Source of the DNA: Streptomyces sp. GKU 895
GTDB taxonomy: Bacteria > Actinomycetota > Actinomycetes > Streptomycetales > Streptomycetaceae
DNA length: 64,000 nucleotides
Assembly: GCA_002027195.1 (NCBI GenBank)
Contig: MWJO01000002.1
Location: 1 to 64,000 of the forward strand
Direction of reading: 5' to 3'
Positions 37,275 to 45,171 of this stretch are shown one piece after another. Numbering within the stretch: position 1 is the first letter of the stretch; the number at the start of each line of letters is the position of its first letter. Under the pieces are notes generated by a model, which worked only from the letters and a program-made list of their open reading frames with translations, was not told the origin of the DNA and did no database searches. The translations under genes were made by a program, and so were the position numbers.

Positions 37275-40200
37275 CTACACCGCGAGCCGGGCCAGCACCG
37301 CCTCGAAGAGCTCGGTGAACGCCGACTCGCGGTGCAGGTCCACGGTCAGGGCGTTCATGTCACGCAGGATGTCGGCCAGCCCCGGGAGCTGGGCACGGAT
37401 CTCCGTGTAGAGGTCCATGTCCTCCCGGAATCCCTGGAGGTTGGCCGACGACACGGACTTGAGCGCCTCGTCCAGCTCGGCGATCTGCTCCTCCCAGTAC
37501 CGTACGTACCCGACCCGGTCCTGCGGCCGGTGGATCCGCGCGTCGGACAGCACCACCGGGAACACCCGGTCCCGGAAGTCCCCGTGCCGGGCGACCTGCA
37601 GCAGCTCGAACAGACAGCTCTGCGACTTGAGGTAGGCGTCACTGATCACCAGGATCACGCACCGGCCCTCCCCGATACGCTCCATGAACCGGCCGATGGA
37701 CGCCTTGTAACCGGCGTCCCGCCGGTCGCGCACCATGACGACACCGCGCTTCTGGAAGGCGGCGTCCAGTTCGTCGGCGAGGGCGTTGCTCTCCTCGCTC
37801 CAGGAGTACGACAGATAGACGTCTGCGGACTGCATCGACGACAGGGGCTCCGGTACCGCGAGCCGGAACCTCAGCGCCTCCAGCTCCATGTCCCCCCGCA
37901 ACCCCCCGAACGCCGGATGGTCGAAGGGGATGGCGTACAACGTCAGCACGAGGTCGAACAGCGCGACGACATACCTGCTGTACCAGAAGTCGTCCTGGAA
38001 CTCTCCGGGCAGCAGGCCACGCAGCTCGTCGGGAAGGACCGCCTCAGCGGCGCCGGTGCGCAACAGCGGGGCGACACGGGGCGACCGGCCGGGGCGCATC
38101 CGCCGTGCCCGGATCAGCGCGGCGTCGGCGCCGAGTCGAGCGAACTCCCGTGCGTACGCGCGTGTCACGACCGCCAGCACGAAGTCGTCGTCCTGGACCT
38201 CACCCACCTCCTCGAGGACCAGCACACCGGCATCCCGAAGATCGCGGGCGAGCTGCGCAGCCCACTCCGCGTCCTCGGGCAGACGGCTGACGTAGCACCG
38301 GGGCACCGCACGGTCGGCGCGGTAGCTCTTCACCCGTACCAGGCGCGTCTCGTACGCCCCGCGCAGCCGCGCAGCCGCCCGGTCGGTCCCGACGAGCCGG
38401 CTGTCCTCCTCGCCGAGCGCCACCGGCCCGTCGAGATCCGGCAGCGCGATGCGCTCCCCGCACCGGGAGCAGAACATCGTCCGCAGCCCGTCCCGCAGGA
38501 CGCCGATCACCACGGTACGGTCCTGCCGGTGGCCGTTCCCGCAGGCCACCGGCGGGAAGGGGGTCACGGTGACGTCGTGGCGCTCGTAGAGGAACCCTTC
38601 GAGGAGTCCCTGGAAGGCGTTCCGGCCGTACGGTGGAACCGTGTCGCTGTAATGAAGGACGAGCTCGATCTCGCCCTCCCGCTCCTGGAGGAGGCGCAGA
38701 CCGCAGAGCTGACCGCTGCCCATCTCGAACTGGGCCTGGTTCTGCCAGTAGTTGACGCGGGTGAACCGGCGGGTGTGGCCGAGCAGCACCACGAGCGCGG
38801 CGTAGACGTTCTCCACCCGGCCGCGGACGACGTAGGTCATGTCGTCGACGGTCTCGACGGCGTCGTACAGCGGCCTCTTCTGTTTGATCAGGCCGGGGAA
38901 GATCAGCAGGGTCTCCGCGCCGAGGGTCTCCCGGAAGCACAGGTTGTGCTCCAGGAACCGCGCCACCGCGGCATCGACGAGGACCTGCTTCTCGTCGGGC
39001 GCCAGCGTCTCCAGCTCGGCGAAGCGGTACTCACCGGCCAGCAGGAAGGCCTCGCTCATCGCGCCGAGTTCCTGCGGGTGCTTGTCGGCCTGGAGGAAGA
39101 TCGAGGAGGCCAGGTCCACCAGCAGCTCAGGGGCCAGCAGGATCGCCTCAGCGCCGGCCGAGGTGCGGAGCACCGACACATAGCCGTGATTCTCCAGGTG
39201 TCCGACGGCGGTCATCATCTCGTCGTCGGTGAACCGCCAGCCGGCGTCCGTGACCTGGAGCTGCTGCCTCAGATCCGCCGACAGGACCAGGACCTCGCTG
39301 CGGTCGGGCCGTTCCTTCAGCGCCAGGACGTACTCCTTGATGCGCTTGAAGGTGACGGTGGTGACCGTCGTGGTCATCCGCTCCCACTGGATCTGGCCGC
39401 GTAACAGCTCCATCAGCTCGCCGACCCCGGCGCCGGTCGCGGCGCTGGTGCTGACGTATCCGCCGCTGATCCCCCGGCTCTGGCAGAACTGTTCGAGATC
39501 CGAGGACGGCAGGGCCGAACTGCCCCGGTCGTCGCGCGCGCCGACCAGGACGGTCGGCGGGAGAGTGCTTCCGCCGGACAGCTGCTGGAGCCAGAACTCC
39601 ACGCCCTTCAACGGCTCCTGACGGTTGGTCGGGTCGAAGACCACGAGCGCGAGGTCGACGTTGTCGAGGAAGATCGCGTGCACGGGCCGGTAGACATGCT
39701 GCCCCGCGAGGTCCCACAGCACGGCCTCGCAGTCGGTGCCGTCCGCACGCTGTGTCCGTACGTCGTCGACGACCCAGAACTGCTGTCCGTGCGTCGACGC
39801 ATGCTCCCGGAACTCGTCGTGCGCCAGCCGCCATCCGAGCCCGGTCTTGCCGACGCCGGAGTCGCCGACGAGAACGACCTTGGCGGTCATGTAGCGGACG
39901 GACTCGACCGGCGCCGGCTGGCCGAGGAGCTGGTCCAGGTCGTAGTCCCAGACGGAGAGGCCCGAGTGGTGGGTCCAGACGGCAAAACGGTGCTGGTCGG
40001 GGTGGAAGTCCAGGGCCGGGGCAGTGCGCCATTTCCAGTCGATGGGCTCGTCAAATTCCTCGTACCGGCTGCGGAGGGCGGCCTCGTCCGCTTCGTTGTG
40101 GCGAGGGAGTGCCACGACCGCGACGGTCGTCCAGTCGTCGGTGCGCCACAGCCGGACGGTCCCGTCGTCCGAGGCCGTCCCCATGAGCTTGCCGTCCGAG

Positions 40201-40979
40201 GAGAACACCACGTTCCAGACCCTGTCGGTGTGCCCTTCCAAGGTCGTGGAGCGCTGTTCCGGATCGTCGGTGGGGAAGGGTGACCGCAGCCCGACAGTGC
40301 CACGGTCCGTCCCGAAGGCGAGCAGCCCGGTGTGCACGGACCAGGCGAGGCAGGACACGTGGTCAGGGGCCTCCCACTCCGTCGGAGCGAGGGGGTGCGA
40401 AGTGCTGGAAGGCCCCGTCCTCCACGTTCGGACCGTGCGGTCAGCCGAGGAACTGGCCAGGCCCAGTCCGTCCGACATCCAGGCGAGGCCGGACACGAAG
40501 TCTCTGTGTCCCCCGAAGGTGTTCCGCAGCCGCCCGTCACGGACATCCCAGACTCGGACCGTCTGGTCGTACCCGCCGGACGCGAGCAGATGCCCGAAGC
40601 GGAAGTTCCCCCAGGCGACCTGGTAGAGGAATTCCCTGTTCGCCGCCAAGTGCTGGGACGGCCTGCCCCCGTCGAGATCCCAGAGCCACACGCCGGCCTG
40701 GCCGCACGCACCGGCGATCCGAGTACCGTCCGGCGCCCAGGACACGTGGACCACGTCCACCCGGTCTGCGAGCCGGTCGGATGCGGGCACCTTGAAGACC
40801 GCGACGTCCGTGCCGCTCTCTGCGTCCACGACAAGGACGCGGTCCGGCGCGGCCGGCACAGCGACCACCGACCCGTCCGGCGACCACGCGACGAATCGCC
40901 CGCATTCCTCGTCCCGCGACCGGCCCAGACCCCGCGTGAGCCACACACCGTCGCTCGACGACACCCCGTACTCCGTCAT
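37275..40979 (-). CDS. WD40 - Ras-like GTPase - COR-like - TIR signalling protein
   Basis: 1,234 residues, cytosolic. WD40 blades (about 1-340) with LASGGYDQTVRVWDVRDG and GTASDDGTVRLWRTDDW. A Ras/Roc-like GTPase (about 350-510) has P-loop GDSGVGKTG, G3 DLAGQ, and VGARDD where N/TKxD is usual. Next come a helical, COR-like stretch with winged-helix character, a zinc ribbon (CGNGH, FCSRCGERI), a degenerate TIR-like segment (CYVSRLPEDAEWAAQLARDL), and a C-terminal TIR (ADVYLSYSWSEES, ISDAYLKSQSCLFELLQV) with the usual catalytic-position Glu. Sensor, switch and NADase effector in one chain suggests an immune-like role. ATG 40979 follows GGGGGAG. Confidence 0.88.
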   Translation of the reverse strand: MTEYGVSSSDGVWLTRGLGRSRDEECGRFVAWSPDGSVVAVPAAPDRVLVVDAESGTDVAVFKVPASDRLADRVDVVHVSWAPDGTRIAGACGQAGVWLWDLDGGRPSQHLAANREFLYQVAWGNFRFGHLLASGGYDQTVRVWDVRDGRLRNTFGGHRDFVSGLAWMSDGLGLASSSADRTVRTWRTGPSSTSHPLAPTEWEAPDHVSCLAWSVHTGLLAFGTDRGTVGLRSPFPTDDPEQRSTTLEGHTDRVWNVVFSSDGKLMGTASDDGTVRLWRTDDWTTVAVVALPRHNEADEAALRSRYEEFDEPIDWKWRTAPALDFHPDQHRFAVWTHHSGLSVWDYDLDQLLGQPAPVESVRYMTAKVVLVGDSGVGKTGLGWRLAHDEFREHASTHGQQFWVVDDVRTQRADGTDCEAVLWDLAGQHVYRPVHAIFLDNVDLALVVFDPTNRQEPLKGVEFWLQQLSGGSTLPPTVLVGARDDRGSSALPSSDLEQFCQSRGISGGYVSTSAATGAGVGELMELLRGQIQWERMTTTVTTVTFKRIKEYVLALKERPDRSEVLVLSADLRQQLQVTDAGWRFTDDEMMTAVGHLENHGYVSVLRTSAGAEAILLAPELLVDLASSIFLQADKHPQELGAMSEAFLLAGEYRFAELETLAPDEKQVLVDAAVARFLEHNLCFRETLGAETLLIFPGLIKQKRPLYDAVETVDDMTYVVRGRVENVYAALVVLLGHTRRFTRVNYWQNQAQFEMGSGQLCGLRLLQEREGEIELVLHYSDTVPPYGRNAFQGLLEGFLYERHDVTVTPFPPVACGNGHRQDRTVVIGVLRDGLRTMFCSRCGERIALPDLDGPVALGEEDSRLVGTDRAAARLRGAYETRLVRVKSYRADRAVPRCYVSRLPEDAEWAAQLARDLRDAGVLVLEEVGEVQDDDFVLAVVTRAYAREFARLGADAALIRARRMRPGRSPRVAPLLRTGAAEAVLPDELRGLLPGEFQDDFWYSRYVVALFDLVLTLYAIPFDHPAFGGLRGDMELEALRFRLAVPEPLSSMQSADVYLSYSWSEESNALADELDAAFQKRGVVMVRDRRDAGYKASIGRFMERIGEGRCVILVISDAYLKSQSCLFELLQVARHGDFRDRVFPVVLSDARIHRPQDRVGYVRYWEEQIAELDEALKSVSSANLQGFREDMDLYTEIRAQLPGLADILRDMNALTVDLHRESAFTELFEAVLARLAV

Positions 40980-41068
40980 ACTCCCCCGCACGTGCCCCGA
41001 GCCCGTCCCCCACTGTGAAGAACCAGGTTAGAACCAACGGCACGTGCGGGCAGGCCAGTTCGCCCGTG

Positions 41069-41851
41069 CTACTGCACGTCGACGAAGTCGCCGGCCGCGC
41101 TGACCGCCGGGGTGGTCGAGGTGCCCGCGAAGGAGTAGCGGAAGTAGCCGTCGTTGGCGGCGGTGACGGTGGTCTTGAGGTTGCCCGTCGAGTCGGTCTT
41201 GATGGTCTTGACGGTCGTGTAGGTGCTGGAGCCCTTCTTCCGGAACTGCAGCTTGACCGACTGGCCCGCGTACCCGTGGTACAGGTTGTCCTCCCAGTTG
41301 GCCCGGGAGAGCTTGCCGGTGACGGTGAGGGTCTTGCCCTTCTTCACCGGTTCCGGCGAGGCGTTGACCGTCAGCTTCGAGGCACGCTGCACATTGAAGG
41401 TGGTGGCCGCGTCACGGCGGATGTAGTCGAAGTCGTTGGCGGAGACGAGCGCACCGAGGTTCCAGGTGCCGGCCGCGGCGTTGTTGGCGAAGCCGGTCTC
41501 CGCCCGCGGGTCGAAGGTCAGCGTGCCCGAGCAGGTCGACGTGGTGGCGCTGACCGCGACGCAGGTGATGTCGCCGTCGTCGTACCAGATCGTCGCGAAG
41601 TTCGGGCCGGGTCCGTCGCCGCTGATGTAGGACGCCTTGGCGATGCCCGAGTTGTCGGTCGCGGTCACGGAGACCTTGGCGGTCACCGCGGTGGTGCCCA
41701 CCACGACCGGCTTGCCGCCGTTGACGACGGCCTTGTCGATCGTGATGTTCCCGGCACCTACGTCGTCCGCCTGGGCGCTGGTGGCGCCGACCGCGGTGAC
41801 GGCCAGCGCGAGGCTGGTGCCGAGCAGGGCAAGGCGCGTGGTTGCGCGCAT
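41069..41851 (-). CDS. secreted beta-sandwich protein
   Basis: 260 residues. Sec signal ending SAQA, then two Ig-like or cell-surface domains: the first about residues 30-150 (VVVGTTAVTAKVSVTATDN, with Cys in DDGDITCVAV and STCSGTL), the second about 160-260 (KKGKTLTVTGKLSRANWED, SVKLQFRKKGSSTYTTVKT). Common in Streptomyces, without known function. GGGGGGACG precedes the ATG. A phased repeat array lies just upstream. Confidence 0.82.
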   Translation of the reverse strand: MRATTRLALLGTSLALAVTAVGATSAQADDVGAGNITIDKAVVNGGKPVVVGTTAVTAKVSVTATDNSGIAKASYISGDGPGPNFATIWYDDGDITCVAVSATTSTCSGTLTFDPRAETGFANNAAAGTWNLGALVSANDFDYIRRDAATTFNVQRASKLTVNASPEPVKKGKTLTVTGKLSRANWEDNLYHGYAGQSVKLQFRKKGSSTYTTVKTIKTDSTGNLKTTVTAANDGYFRYSFAGTSTTPAVSAAGDFVDVQ

Positions 41852-41887
41852 GAACGTCCCCCCATGGAGTCCCTGGCCGGTCAGGAC

Positions 41888-41937
41888 GGATCTGAATGGA
41901 TCTCAATAGAGCTGAATTGATCTGACCGGAGCTGATC
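41888..41937 (-). repeat. five 10-bp-phased direct repeats upstream of the secreted protein
   Basis: Five consecutive 10-bp units with consensus GGATCTGAAT on the + strand: GGATCTGAAT, GGATCTCAAT, AGAGCTGAAT, TGATCTGACC, GGAGCTGATC. They begin 36 nt upstream of the start codon at 41851. One helical-turn spacing places each unit on the same DNA face, typical of cooperative activator or repressor arrays. Regulator unknown. Confidence 0.7.
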
Positions 41938-42043
41938 ACAGGGGAGCGTACGGCGTTGGCCAAGGCCTCACCACGTTGTTATGTCAACGGCTTCGCCACA
42001 GCACTGTCACGAGGCCGGCCACAAGCCGCCGAGGCCCCAGGCC

Positions 42044-42547
42044 TCAGGCGTCGAGCACCTGCCCGGCCCGCTTGACCACCGGCGGTTCCACACTCCACGG
42101 GAAGTTGATCCAGTCGTCGGTCCGCTTCCACACGTACTCGCACTTCACCAGCGACTGCGACTTCTCGTAGATCACGGCGGACCGCACCTCGGCGACATGG
42201 TCGAGGCAGAAGTCGTGCACCAGCTTGAGCGTCTTGCCGGTGTCGGCGACGTCGTCGGTGATCAGGATCTTCTTGTCGGAGAAGTCGATGGCGTTGGGGA
42301 CGGGGGCGAGCATGACGGGCATTTCCAGGGTCGTCCCCACGCCCGTGTAGAACTCCACGTTGACCAGGTGGATGTTCTTGCAGTCGAGGGCGTAGGCGAG
42401 GCCCCCGGCGACGAAGACGCCGCCTCGCGCGATGCTGAGGACGATGTCCGGCTCGTAGCCGTCGTCGGCGATGGTCTGCGCGAGCTCGCGCACGGCGGTG
42501 CCGAAGCGCTCGTAGGTGAGGTTCTCCCGTACGGCTGCGTCGCTCAT
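42044..42547 (-). CDS. purine-type phosphoribosyltransferase
   Basis: 167 residues with the PRPP-binding signature ILITDDVADTGKTL and upstream PDIVLSIARGGVFVAGGL. This matches hypoxanthine/xanthine/guanine phosphoribosyltransferase-like proteins that salvage bases using PRPP. Exact base unknown. ATG 42547 follows AGGTG; a GTG at 42553 overlaps the dcd stop. It forms an operon with dcd. Confidence 0.88.
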   Translation of the reverse strand: MSDAAVRENLTYERFGTAVRELAQTIADDGYEPDIVLSIARGGVFVAGGLAYALDCKNIHLVNVEFYTGVGTTLEMPVMLAPVPNAIDFSDKKILITDDVADTGKTLKLVHDFCLDHVAEVRSAVIYEKSQSLVKCEYVWKRTDDWINFPWSVEPPVVKRAGQVLDA

Positions 42548-42549
42548 GC

Positions 42550-43125
42550 TCACACCTGCGTCCGATGGAAGTTGAGGAAGGAACGGGAGGCGGTGGGCCC
42601 GCGCTGCCCCTGGTACCGGGAGCCGTACCGCTCACTGCCGTACGGGAACTCGGCCGGCGAGGACAGCCGGAACATGCACAGCTGGCCGATCTTCATGCCG
42701 GGCCACAGCTTGATGGGGAGGGTGGCGAGGTTGGACAGCTCAAGGGTGACGTGCCCGCTGAAGCCGGGGTCGATGAACCCGGCGGTGGAGTGGGTGACGA
42801 GCCCGAGCCGCCCGAGGGAGCTCTTGCCCTCGAGCCGCGACGCGAGATCGTCGGGGAGCGTGATGACCTCGTAGGTCGAGGCGAGCACGAACTCCCCGGG
42901 GTGCAGGATGAACGGCTCGTCGCCCTCCGGCTCCACCAGTCGCGTCAGATCGGCCTGCTCGATGGAGGGGTCGATGTGCGGGTACCGGTGGTTCTCGAAC
43001 ACCCGGAAGTAGCGATCGAGGCGCACGTCGATGCTGGACGGCTGCACCATGGATTCGTCGTAGGGATCGATCCGTACCCGCCCGGCGTCGATCTCGGCCC
43101 GGATGTCCTTGTCTGAGAGAAGCAC
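42550..43125 (-). CDS. dcd: dCTP deaminase
   Basis: 191 residues, normal length. [16 protein letters not shown] opens the protein; [18 protein letters not shown], the catalytic-region [20 protein letters not shown] and the C-terminal closing lid ([11 protein letters not shown]) are present. It converts dCTP to dUTP for thymidylate synthesis. GTG 43125 is the conserved start. Same transcript as the phosphoribosyltransferase. Confidence 0.96.
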   Translation of the reverse strand: MLLSDKDIRAEIDAGRVRIDPYDESMVQPSSIDVRLDRYFRVFENHRYPHIDPSIEQADLTRLVEPEGDEPFILHPGEFVLASTYEVITLPDDLASRLEGKSSLGRLGLVTHSTAGFIDPGFSGHVTLELSNLATLPIKLWPGMKIGQLCMFRLSSPAEFPYGSERYGSRYQGQRGPTASRSFLNFHRTQV

Positions 43126-43208
43126 GTCCCGAGGATACGCAAGGCGCGCGGACCGATTCGAATCGGACACCGCGCGCCTGTGTCACTGCCGGGTGGCTGC
43201 TGCCGTGG

Positions 43209-43367
43209 TCAGTGCTTCTCCAAGGTCACCGGTACGACGCTACGGAGCCGCGCACACCGGGGACATCGGACCAGCCGGCCGGGGCCGAGCCGCTCGGCCT
43301 GCTGCATCGGGAACGAAGCGGTGCTGAACACGTGCCCATCGGCACAGCGGACGACGGTGCGTTCCAT
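43209..43367 (-). CDS. small zinc-ribbon-like protein
   Basis: 52 residues. A spaced cysteine/histidine set (VRCADGH, then VRCPRCARLR) suggests a one-metal zinc ribbon. A TTG eight codons upstream (43391) is an alternative start. Function unknown. Confidence 0.55.
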   Translation of the reverse strand: MERTVVRCADGHVFSTASFPMQQAERLGPGRLVRCPRCARLRSVVPVTLEKH

Positions 43368-43556
43368 CAAGTCCCAGAGTCCCTTCCCCAAGAGCCCCGT
43401 CCGGCTGTTGCTCGCCGGACGACAAATGCCACATTACGGGATGGAAGGAACGACTCTCCAGGCGGCACTCCGGCCACTCCCGGACCCTCTCCCACCTCTC
43501 CACCGTACGCCCCAACTCCGGCCCCCCGCAGCCCTGTCACACCCCCTTAACGCACT

Positions 43557-43587
43557 CAGACCCCGCGGCTTCAGCGCCGGGGGTCTG
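43557..43587. terminator. hairpin upstream of tRNA-Gly
   Basis: CAGACCCC and GGGGTCTG arms enclose an inner CGGC/GCCG stem. It lies 53 nt before the tRNA and probably insulates it from upstream transcription. Confidence 0.55.
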
Positions 43588-43639
43588 ACATGAGGTACAG
43601 TGACGAGGCATTACGACACCGGTCGAACCGGCGTCTTAC

Positions 43640-43713
43640 GCGGGTGTAGTTTAATGGTAGAACATCAGCTTCCCAAGCTGAGAGCGCGAGTTCGATTCTC
43701 GTCACCCGCTCCA
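43640..43713 (+). tRNA. tRNA-Gly(CCC)
   Basis: Full cloverleaf: acceptor GCGGGTG pairs with CACCCGC (43703-43709), D arm with GTTTAATGGT, anticodon stem TCAGC/GCTGA with loop TTCCCAA (anticodon CCC), T arm with GTTCGATTC, discriminator T and encoded CCA (43711-43713). It reads GGG codons. Its 3' 48 bp is the attachment core of the integrated element, and the gene is kept intact by the insertion. Confidence 0.97.
43666..43713 (+). other. attL core (48 bp)
   Basis: 3' portion of tRNA-Gly from the anticodon stem to CCA, identical to 57397-57444. Recombination between the two would excise the element and leave the tRNA whole. Confidence 0.96.
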
Positions 43714-43718
43714 TGTGA

Positions 43719-43749
43719 AACCCCCAGGCCGTGGGCCCGGGGGTTCTTT
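43719..43749 (+). terminator. tRNA terminator supplied by the element
   Basis: AACCCCC (43719-43725) and GGGGGTT (43739-43745) arms followed by CTTT. Equivalent to the chromosomal terminator at 57450-57480, from which it differs mainly in the loop. Confidence 0.8.
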
Positions 43750-43774
43750 GTTGTCTAGACCGGTGTGCGGGGTG

Positions 43775-43792
43775 CGCACCATAACCGCACCA
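43775..43792. repeat. putative Int arm-type site, left
   Basis: CGCACCATAACCGCACCA lies next to the int stop codon. It recurs in the same orientation with one mismatch at 57272-57289, just inside the right end. Its placement suits integrase arm binding (inference). Confidence 0.55.
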
Positions 43793-44959
43793 TTAGCCCT
43801 CGGCGATCTCCTCGCTGTGGTGCGCGGGGTGGTTCTTGTGGTGCTTCACACGCTCGGCGCGGACCAGGTCATCGAGCCCGGCGGCCACCTCGCGCTGACG
43901 CTCCTCGTCGGAGTGCTGATAGATCAGCGCGGCTTTCTCTGAGGACTGCCCCGCGCGAACCATCGTGTCCTTGAGGGTGGCGCCCGAGCGGGTCGAGAGG
44001 GTGTGCCCGGTGTGACGAAGGTCGTAGAAGCGGAAGCCGTCCGGGAGGCCGACCGCGGTGCGGGCGCGTCGCCACTTCCGGCCGAACGAGGTGCGCCGGA
44101 AGGGAGCTCCCTTCTCCCCCACGAAGACGAGCCCGTCGGGTCCCTTCTCGGCGAACCAGGCGAGGTGCTGTTTCACCTCCTTGTGGAGGAACGGCGGGAG
44201 GACAACGACACGTACGCCTGCCTCTGACTTGGTCTCGCCAGGGGCCCGCTTGCCGTTGGTCCGCTCAGGCTCGGCGACGCGGACCCGGATCACGAGGTTG
44301 TCGACGTCGACGTCCCGGCGGCGGAGGCCGGCCAGCTCCTCGGGACGCATCGGACCGTACGCGCCGAGGTAGACCATGAGGCGCCAGCGGATGCCGATCG
44401 CTTCGGCGAGGGCGTCGACCTGGGCGACGGTGGCGATACGACGTTCGGCGGCTGACTCCTTGCCCGCGCCCTTGATTCGACACGGGTTACGGGTGATCAG
44501 GTCGTCATCGACCGCTGTCTCCAGGATGCCCTTGAGGAGGCGGTACGCCTTGGCGATCGTCGTCTTGGCTTTGGTGGTGCGGAGTCTCTCGGCGCGCCAT
44601 TCGCGGACACGCGGCGCGGTGATCTCATCCAGGTCGAGGTCACCGAAGGTCGGGAGGATGTGGAGCCGTAGGAGATCCTCGTAGAGGTCTACGGTGCGTA
44701 CCGACAGCTCTCGTTCTTCGACCCACTTCTCGGCGTAAACGCGGAAGTTGACTGCCCCGGCGTCCGGAGCGCGCCAATCTCCCCGGGTGAGGTCCGCTTC
44801 CACCTGAGACAGCCAGACCTCCGCGTCCTTCTTGGTCTCGAACGTCTCCTCCGCGCGGATGCGCTCACCCTCAGGACCGAGGTAGGAAGCAGTCCAGCGG
44901 CCGGACCGGTACCGCCTCACCGCCCCGAAGCGGCGTCTCCTGCCTTTCTTGTTGGCCAT
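43793..44959 (-). CDS. int: tyrosine recombinase / integrase
   Basis: 388 residues. Basic N-terminal arm-binding region (NKKGRRRRFGAVRRY), SAM-like core-binding domain (about 70-170), then the catalytic domain with YGPMRPEELAGL (catalytic Arg), DLRHTGHTLSTRSG (His/Arg region) and ALIYQHS (nucleophile Tyr). It drives recombination between the 48-bp cores. It ends 79 nt from the attL core and starts overlapping the xis stop. Confidence 0.96.
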   Translation of the reverse strand: MANKKGRRRRFGAVRRYRSGRWTASYLGPEGERIRAEETFETKKDAEVWLSQVEADLTRGDWRAPDAGAVNFRVYAEKWVEERELSVRTVDLYEDLLRLHILPTFGDLDLDEITAPRVREWRAERLRTTKAKTTIAKAYRLLKGILETAVDDDLITRNPCRIKGAGKESAAERRIATVAQVDALAEAIGIRWRLMVYLGAYGPMRPEELAGLRRRDVDVDNLVIRVRVAEPERTNGKRAPGETKSEAGVRVVVLPPFLHKEVKQHLAWFAEKGPDGLVFVGEKGAPFRRTSFGRKWRRARTAVGLPDGFRFYDLRHTGHTLSTRSGATLKDTMVRAGQSSEKAALIYQHSDEERQREVAAGLDDLVRAERVKHHKNHPAHHSEEIAEG

Positions 44960-45171
44960 CAGGCGGCCCTCCTAAGTGCGGTGCGCCGGAGCCTGATCGG
45001 CTCGACGGTGCGGGACCGGATGAACTCCTCGACCGCGCTCTCAGGGATACGGACATGCCGGCCGAGCTTCACGTACCGAATGCGTCGCTCCTCGATTAGC
45101 CGCCGAGGGAATCGGGCGCTCGTACCGAGCAGCTCGGCGACCTGGTCGACGGACAGGTAGCGGTCGGTCAT
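44959..45171 (-). CDS. xis: excisionase, MerR-like HTH
   Basis: 70 residues. LSVDQVAELLGTSARFPRRL followed by VKLGRHVRIPESAVEEFI is the helix-turn-helix/wing of AICE excisionases. It overlaps int by TGATG and the rep gene by ATGA, so rep-xis-int forms one operon. Confidence 0.9.
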   Translation of the reverse strand: MTDRYLSVDQVAELLGTSARFPRRLIEERRIRYVKLGRHVRIPESAVEEFIRSRTVEPIRLRRTALRRAA

